Below the pieces are notes generated by a model that saw only the letters and a list, made by a program, of their open reading frames with translations, did no database searches and was not told where the DNA came from. 64,000 bases of DNA, from contig NZ_NEVL01000003.1 in the NCBI RefSeq assembly GCF_002261335.1, forward strand, positions 310,001 through 374,000, written 5' to 3'. Source of the stretch: Bordetella genomosp. 1 (lineage in GTDB: Bacteria > Pseudomonadota > Gammaproteobacteria > Burkholderiales > Burkholderiaceae_B). This document shows, piece after piece, positions 60,182 to 64,000 of the stretch (position 1 is the first letter of the stretch; every line of letters begins with the position of its first letter). The position numbers and the translations under genes are program-made.

Positions 60182-61606
60182 TCAGCCCGCCGGGCCTGTC
60201 GGCGCCAGCGCCTGGGCCGCGGGGGCGGCATCCGCTTCGACGCGCGCGCCGCCGCTGCCGCCGCGCTGCAGGAAGAACACCGCGATGCCGATCACGAGCC
60301 AGATCCCGCCGGTGATCTGCGCCATCACGCCGGCATTCATCAGCACGTAGGCAATGATGACGAAGCCGATCACCGGCAACAGCAGGTGGCTGAGCCAGCG
60401 CCGCGAGCCCTGCTTGCGCAGGTAGTACCACATCACGGCGAGATGTAGCACGGCGAAGGCGCTGAGCGCGCCGAAGTTGACCATCGCGCTCATCATGCCG
60501 ATCTCGCCCGCCGCCGCGATCACCAGCACGGTGGAGATGCCGGCCACGGTGAGGATGGCCGCGCTCGGCACCTTGCGCCGGTTGACGTGGGCGAGGAAGG
60601 CCGGCAGCTTGCGGTCGCGCGCCATCGAGTAGACGAGGCGGCTGGTGGCCGCCTGCGCCGCCAGCGAGTTGGCGATGCCGATGGCGACCACGTTGCACAG
60701 GAAGAACGCGTTGACGATGCCGGTGCCGGCGATGGCGCGGATGGGCTCGAAGAAGAAGTTGGCGATCCGGTCGTCGGGTACCGCGGCGTAGGGGCCGGCC
60801 AGCAGCGAGGCCAGCCAGGTCTGCGCGACGAACAGCACGCCGATGATGAGCAGGCTGTACACCATGGCGCGGCCGGGCGAGCGGGCGCCGCCGGTGGACT
60901 CCTCGGCCATGGTGGCGATGCCGTCGAAGCCCAGGAAGCTCAGCACGGCGATCGACAGCGCCGAGGCGACCAGCGCGGGCGTGACGTGCTCGGGATTCCA
61001 GAGCGGCGCGGTGGACCACGCGGCCTGCGGCAAGGTGTGTCCCATCAGGCCCGCCACCGCGATCCCGATGAAGGCCGCGACGAACGCGAGTTCGATCACG
61101 AGCATGACCCGGTTCATTCGCTTGAGCGACGTCACGCCCGAGAGGTTGATCGCCGCGTTCACCACCACGAACAGCACGCCCCACAGCCAGCGCGGCGTGC
61201 CGGGCAGGATGCCGACCATCGACTCGGCCGCCATGATGTAGAGCAGGGTGGGCGTGAGCAGGTAGTCGAGCAGCATGAGCCAGCCGGCGAAAAAGCCGAT
61301 GGCCGGGTTGATGCCGCGGCCGACATAGCTGAACACGCCGCCCGCCAGCGGAAAGGCGCGCGCCATCTGCGAATAACTCAGCGCCGTGAAGATCATGGCG
61401 GTGGCGCCCAGCAGGTAGACCAGCGGCACCATGCCCTTGGACAGGTTGTAGACCTCGCCGAAGATGGCCCACGGGGCAATCGGCAACATGAAGATCAGGC
61501 CGTAGATCAACAGGTCGCCGGTGGACATGGAGCGCGACAGCTCCTGCTTGTAGCCGAACTGGCTGAGGGGATCGGCGGCGCCGACCGGGGTCTTGGGTTC
61601 GTTCAT
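60182..61606 (-). CDS. Amino acid/polyamine-type APC permease
   Basis: A 474-residue 12-span permease of the amino acid-polyamine-organocation superfamily. Its motifs are GDLLIYGLIFMLPIAPWAIFG, SQMARAFPLAGGVFSYVGRGINPAIGFFAGW and FLGFDGIATMAEESTGGARSPGRAM, followed by LAAQAATSRLVYSMARDRKLPAFLAHVNRRKVPSAAIL. It overlaps the hydrolase gene upstream by ATGA (61603-61606). In this operon it could import an amino acid or a small amide for the hydrolases. Confidence 0.92.
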   Translation of the reverse strand: MNEPKTPVGAADPLSQFGYKQELSRSMSTGDLLIYGLIFMLPIAPWAIFGEVYNLSKGMVPLVYLLGATAMIFTALSYSQMARAFPLAGGVFSYVGRGINPAIGFFAGWLMLLDYLLTPTLLYIMAAESMVGILPGTPRWLWGVLFVVVNAAINLSGVTSLKRMNRVMLVIELAFVAAFIGIAVAGLMGHTLPQAAWSTAPLWNPEHVTPALVASALSIAVLSFLGFDGIATMAEESTGGARSPGRAMVYSLLIIGVLFVAQTWLASLLAGPYAAVPDDRIANFFFEPIRAIAGTGIVNAFFLCNVVAIGIANSLAAQAATSRLVYSMARDRKLPAFLAHVNRRKVPSAAILTVAGISTVLVIAAAGEIGMMSAMVNFGALSAFAVLHLAVMWYYLRKQGSRRWLSHLLLPVIGFVIIAYVLMNAGVMAQITGGIWLVIGIAVFFLQRGGSGGARVEADAAPAAQALAPTGPAG

Positions 61607-62520
61607 GCGGCCTCCGGGTGCGCGTCGTGGCGGCCGATGAAGGCGCCGATGATCTCCTGGAACGTCTCCGGGTATTCGAGGTGCGAGCAGTGGCTGGCGC
61701 CCGGGATCACGACCGCGCGCACGTCGGCCACGTGATCGAGAAAGGGCTGCCACACGATGGGCTGGGCCTCGTCGAACTCGCCGGCCACCACCAGCGTGGG
61801 CACCGCGATGCGCGACAGCCGGTCGATGATGCTCCAGTCTTTCAGCGTGCCGATCACATGGAACTCGTTGGGGCCGTTCATGGTGTGGTAGACGGTCGGG
61901 TCGGCCTCGACGCGGGCCACCGAATCGGCATAGTCGGGCGGATACTCCGGCATCCGCACCACGTGGCGGCGGTCGTATTCGCGCGCCGCCGCGAGGTAGT
62001 CGGGATGGTCGAGGCTGCCTTCGGCCTCGTGATGCTCGAGCACCTCGCGCACCTCGGCCGGCAGCGCGGCGCGCAGCGTGCGGGCGGCCTCGATCCAGAG
62101 CGGCAGGGCGGCCAGCGTGTTGCACAAGGACAGCGAGACCACCTGCGGCGCCTGCGTGGCCGCGATCTCGGCACCCAGCATGCCGCCCCAGGAATGGCCC
62201 AGCACATGGGCGCGTCGGATGCCGAGCGCGTCCAGCACGGCGTGGAACTCGCGGATGAAGAGTTCGGGCGTCCAGTAGTCGGGCGGCGCGTCGGGACGAT
62301 GGGTGGATCGGCCGCAGCCATGCTGGTCGTAGTGCACGACCGGCCGGCCGGTGCTGTCGGCCAGGGCCGCGAGGTTGCGCAGGTAGTCGTGCGCGAAGCC
62401 CGGGCCGCCATGCAGCACGACGAGCGGATGCGCGCCGGCCACCGGCGTGTCCGGATGCGTGAGGCGCACCCAGGTGTGTCCGTGGTTGAACGGCACATGA
62501 TGTTCAGTGATGACGGGCAA
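61603..62520 (-). CDS. Proline iminopeptidase-like alpha/beta-hydrolase
   Basis: A 305-residue alpha/beta-hydrolase close to the proline-iminopeptidase group (peptidase family S33). Motifs are LVVLHGGPGFAHDY (oxyanion hole), YDQHGCGRS, nucleophile VLGHSWGGMLG (Ser about 110), acid in VVAGEFDEAQP and His in PGASHCSHLEYP. Such enzymes release N-terminal proline or act on small amides. Its stop overlaps the permease start, and the amidohydrolase is encoded next upstream, so the operon probably imports and hydrolyses an amide or peptide. Confidence 0.9.
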   Translation of the reverse strand: MPVITEHHVPFNHGHTWVRLTHPDTPVAGAHPLVVLHGGPGFAHDYLRNLAALADSTGRPVVHYDQHGCGRSTHRPDAPPDYWTPELFIREFHAVLDALGIRRAHVLGHSWGGMLGAEIAATQAPQVVSLSLCNTLAALPLWIEAARTLRAALPAEVREVLEHHEAEGSLDHPDYLAAAREYDRRHVVRMPEYPPDYADSVARVEADPTVYHTMNGPNEFHVIGTLKDWSIIDRLSRIAVPTLVVAGEFDEAQPIVWQPFLDHVADVRAVVIPGASHCSHLEYPETFQEIIGAFIGRHDAHPEAA

Positions 62521-62726
62521 GGTTGTCTCCTATCCGATTGAACGTTGGCGACCGCCTGATGGGCGATCGCCGCACATCCTTTTCGGTGGGGCCTTGCGTG
62601 TCAATGCGAACCTAGGGACAACGAGGGGAAGTCGCGCGGAGAATCGGACCCGCTCGAAAACTTTTCGATGCGCAGTGATTCAGGATGCGCGGAGAGGTTG
62701 CGCGTGCAACGGGCCGGCGGCGCGCT

Positions 62727-64000
62727 TCAGGCGAGCCTGCCGTCGGCATCGTGGACCACCCGGCCGCCCACTACCGTGAGCCGGCACGACACCTCGCGCC
62801 AGTCGGCCACGGGCGCGGCCAGCGGATCCTGGCTCAGCACCGCCAGGTCGGCGGCATAGCCGGGCGCGAGCGGCCCCTTCCAGTCCTCGTCGAAGGTGAG
62901 CCGGGCGCCGGCCACGGTGAAGGCGTGCAGCGCGTCGCGGGGCGCGAGCGCCTGGCGCGCGCCGATGCGGCGGCCCGTGATGCGTTCCTGGCGCGCGGCC
63001 GCGACCCACAGCGTGAAGAAGGGATCGTAGGGAATGTTGTCGGTGGCCAGGGACAGCGGCAGGCCGAGCTCGAGCATGGTGGCATGCGCGACCACCGCGT
63101 CGCCGCCGTCGGGCTCGTCGAGATACGCCGCGCCGCCTTTCCACAGGAAATAGGTGGGAATGGTGGTGACCAGTACGCCGAGCGCCTTGAGCGCGGCGAG
63201 GTCGTCGCGCCGGGCGCGGGCGATGTGCTGCACCACCCAGCGGCGCGGCGCCAGCGCAAAGCGCGCATCGATCTCGCGCAGCACCGGCAGGATCTCGTGC
63301 AACTGGTCCGACACGATCACGTTCACGCGCAGGTCGTGTTCGGCGGCGAGCCAGCACAGGGCGCGAAAATCGGCCGGCGTCACGGCCTGCTCGACGAAGC
63401 CCGACCAGCCGGTGTCGGGCAGGTTGGCGCGCGCGCAGCAGGCCACGGTGGGGTCGCCGCCGTAGGCGATGTGCACCCCGCTCACGCGCAGCCAGCCGTC
63501 GCCCAGGCCACGCCCGCGCGCGGTGGCCGACCAGTCGCGCAAGGCGCGTGCGGCTTCGTCCAGGTCGCCCCAGCTCGGGCTGAGCACGAGGCCGGTGCGC
63601 ATGGTGAGCTCACCGTCCTCCCACAGTTGCCGGTACACGGCGATGGTCTCGGGCGCGCTGCCGTGGCCTTCGTAGATGCTGGTCGTGCCCTGGGCGTGAT
63701 ACAGCGCCTGCGACAGCCTGAGCGCCTTCAGGCGCTCGGCAAAGCCGAAGCGCGGCACGTCCGCCAGCAGGTCGAACTCGAGCGCCGGCCGGTTGTTGTG
63801 TTCGATGATCTGGCCCGTGAGCGCGCCCGCGGCGTCACGGCCGAGCTCGATGCCGCGGCAGCGCGCCGTGCTGTCGGGACGCAGGCCGTTGCGGGCCAGC
63901 GCCAGGCTGTTGAGCGCGGCATGGCCGGGCGGGCGGCCCCAGTTGCCGAACGGTGCCGGGATGTAGACCGGATGGTCGGGCGCCGCGGCATCCAGCTCCG
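62727..64000 (-). CDS. Amidohydrolase family protein, 5' end outside window
   Basis: About 424 codons of an Amidohydro_3/YtcJ-like metal hydrolase are visible. The frame is open to the right edge, so an N-terminal part with the first metal ligands lies outside. Visible motifs are TLWVAAARQERITGRRI, SDQLHEILP, WVVQHIARARRDD (a metal-ligand His is likely), LATDNIPYDPFF (Asp) and a C-terminal APGYAADLAVLSQDPL. Family members cleave amides, esters or ureas. It is first in the operon with the S33-like hydrolase and the APC permease. A GTG at 63758 is an internal start and not the real one. Confidence 0.9.
   Translation of the reverse strand, partial: ELDAAAPDHPVYIPAPFGNWGRPPGHAALNSLALARNGLRPDSTARCRGIELGRDAAGALTGQIIEHNNRPALEFDLLADVPRFGFAERLKALRLSQALYHAQGTTSIYEGHGSAPETIAVYRQLWEDGELTMRTGLVLSPSWGDLDEAARALRDWSATARGRGLGDGWLRVSGVHIAYGGDPTVACCARANLPDTGWSGFVEQAVTPADFRALCWLAAEHDLRVNVIVSDQLHEILPVLREIDARFALAPRRWVVQHIARARRDDLAALKALGVLVTTIPTYFLWKGGAAYLDEPDGGDAVVAHATMLELGLPLSLATDNIPYDPFFTLWVAAARQERITGRRIGARQALAPRDALHAFTVAGARLTFDEDWKGPLAPGYAADLAVLSQDPLAAPVADWREVSCRLTVVGGRVVHDADGRLA

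Noticed and set aside
63756-63758. GTG 63758 as start of the amidohydrolase
   Set aside because: The same frame stays open to the window edge with family-like sequence, so the real start is outside.

Overview
The window is high-GC DNA with dense coding and strong GC bias at third codon positions. It fits a betaproteobacterium of the Burkholderiales, probably the Alcaligenaceae (Bordetella, Achromobacter, Pigmentiphaga type). The clues are two Bug-type periplasmic solute receptors, many LysR/GntR/Lrp-controlled catabolic genes, a Ku/LigD pair and an alternative caa3-type oxidase. The genus is inferred from gene content, not from a search. No rRNA, tRNA or cas gene was seen.

Layout. 1-12.6 kb is an accessory stretch: a truncated TetR gene, small hypothetical proteins, a TonB receptor, two SMI1/KNR4 (SUKH) proteins, an LprI-like protein, an FRG-domain protein, an XRE/membrane-protein pair and an SH3 protein. 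It also holds twenty copies of a ~21-bp repeat in five groups. Within most groups the copies recur at a strict 43-44 bp period, and one pair of groups in inverted orientation brackets a REP-associated tyrosine transposase (RAYT) gene. 12.8-25.8 kb is ordinary metabolism and transport: a D-threonine-aldolase-like enzyme, FetAB, galactarate dehydratase, DUF445, trans-aconitate methyltransferase, a LysR gene, an NTP/NDP-exchange-like transporter, an aldo/keto reductase and an MgtC operon with a structured leader. 26.1-30.3 kb is a FecI/FecR/FecA-like iron-uptake signalling unit with a Fur-box-like site. 30.4-33.6 kb is a sulfonate/nitrate-type ABC operon with an AhpD-like protein. 33.7-36.9 kb holds a Bug receptor and an enolase-superfamily enzyme, divergent from a LysR gene. 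37.2-40.8 kb is Ku and LigD (non-homologous end joining). 41-45.4 kb is a very large dual-kinase hybrid sensor followed by a translationally coupled receiver-domain fragment. 45.5-51 kb is a cytochrome oxidase cluster: two cytochromes c diverging from CoxB-cyt c, a CoxA-CoxC fusion and a small membrane protein. 51-64 kb is catabolic: a GntR-controlled operon (carboxymuconolactone-decarboxylase-like protein, hydroxyisobutyrate-dehydrogenase-like protein, Bug receptor), a cysteine-rich flavodoxin-like protein, a MetC-like lyase divergent from an Lrp regulator, a flavoprotein/ferredoxin pair, and an APC permease / proline-iminopeptidase-like / amidohydrolase operon that runs off the right edge.

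The strongest unexplained signal is the 43-bp-period repeat system in the first 10.5 kb. It looks CRISPR-like in spacing, but it is linked to a single-domain HUH transposase rather than to cas genes. Its repeats supply stop codons for neighbouring ORFs, and its spacers are GC-rich while its repeats are AT-rich.
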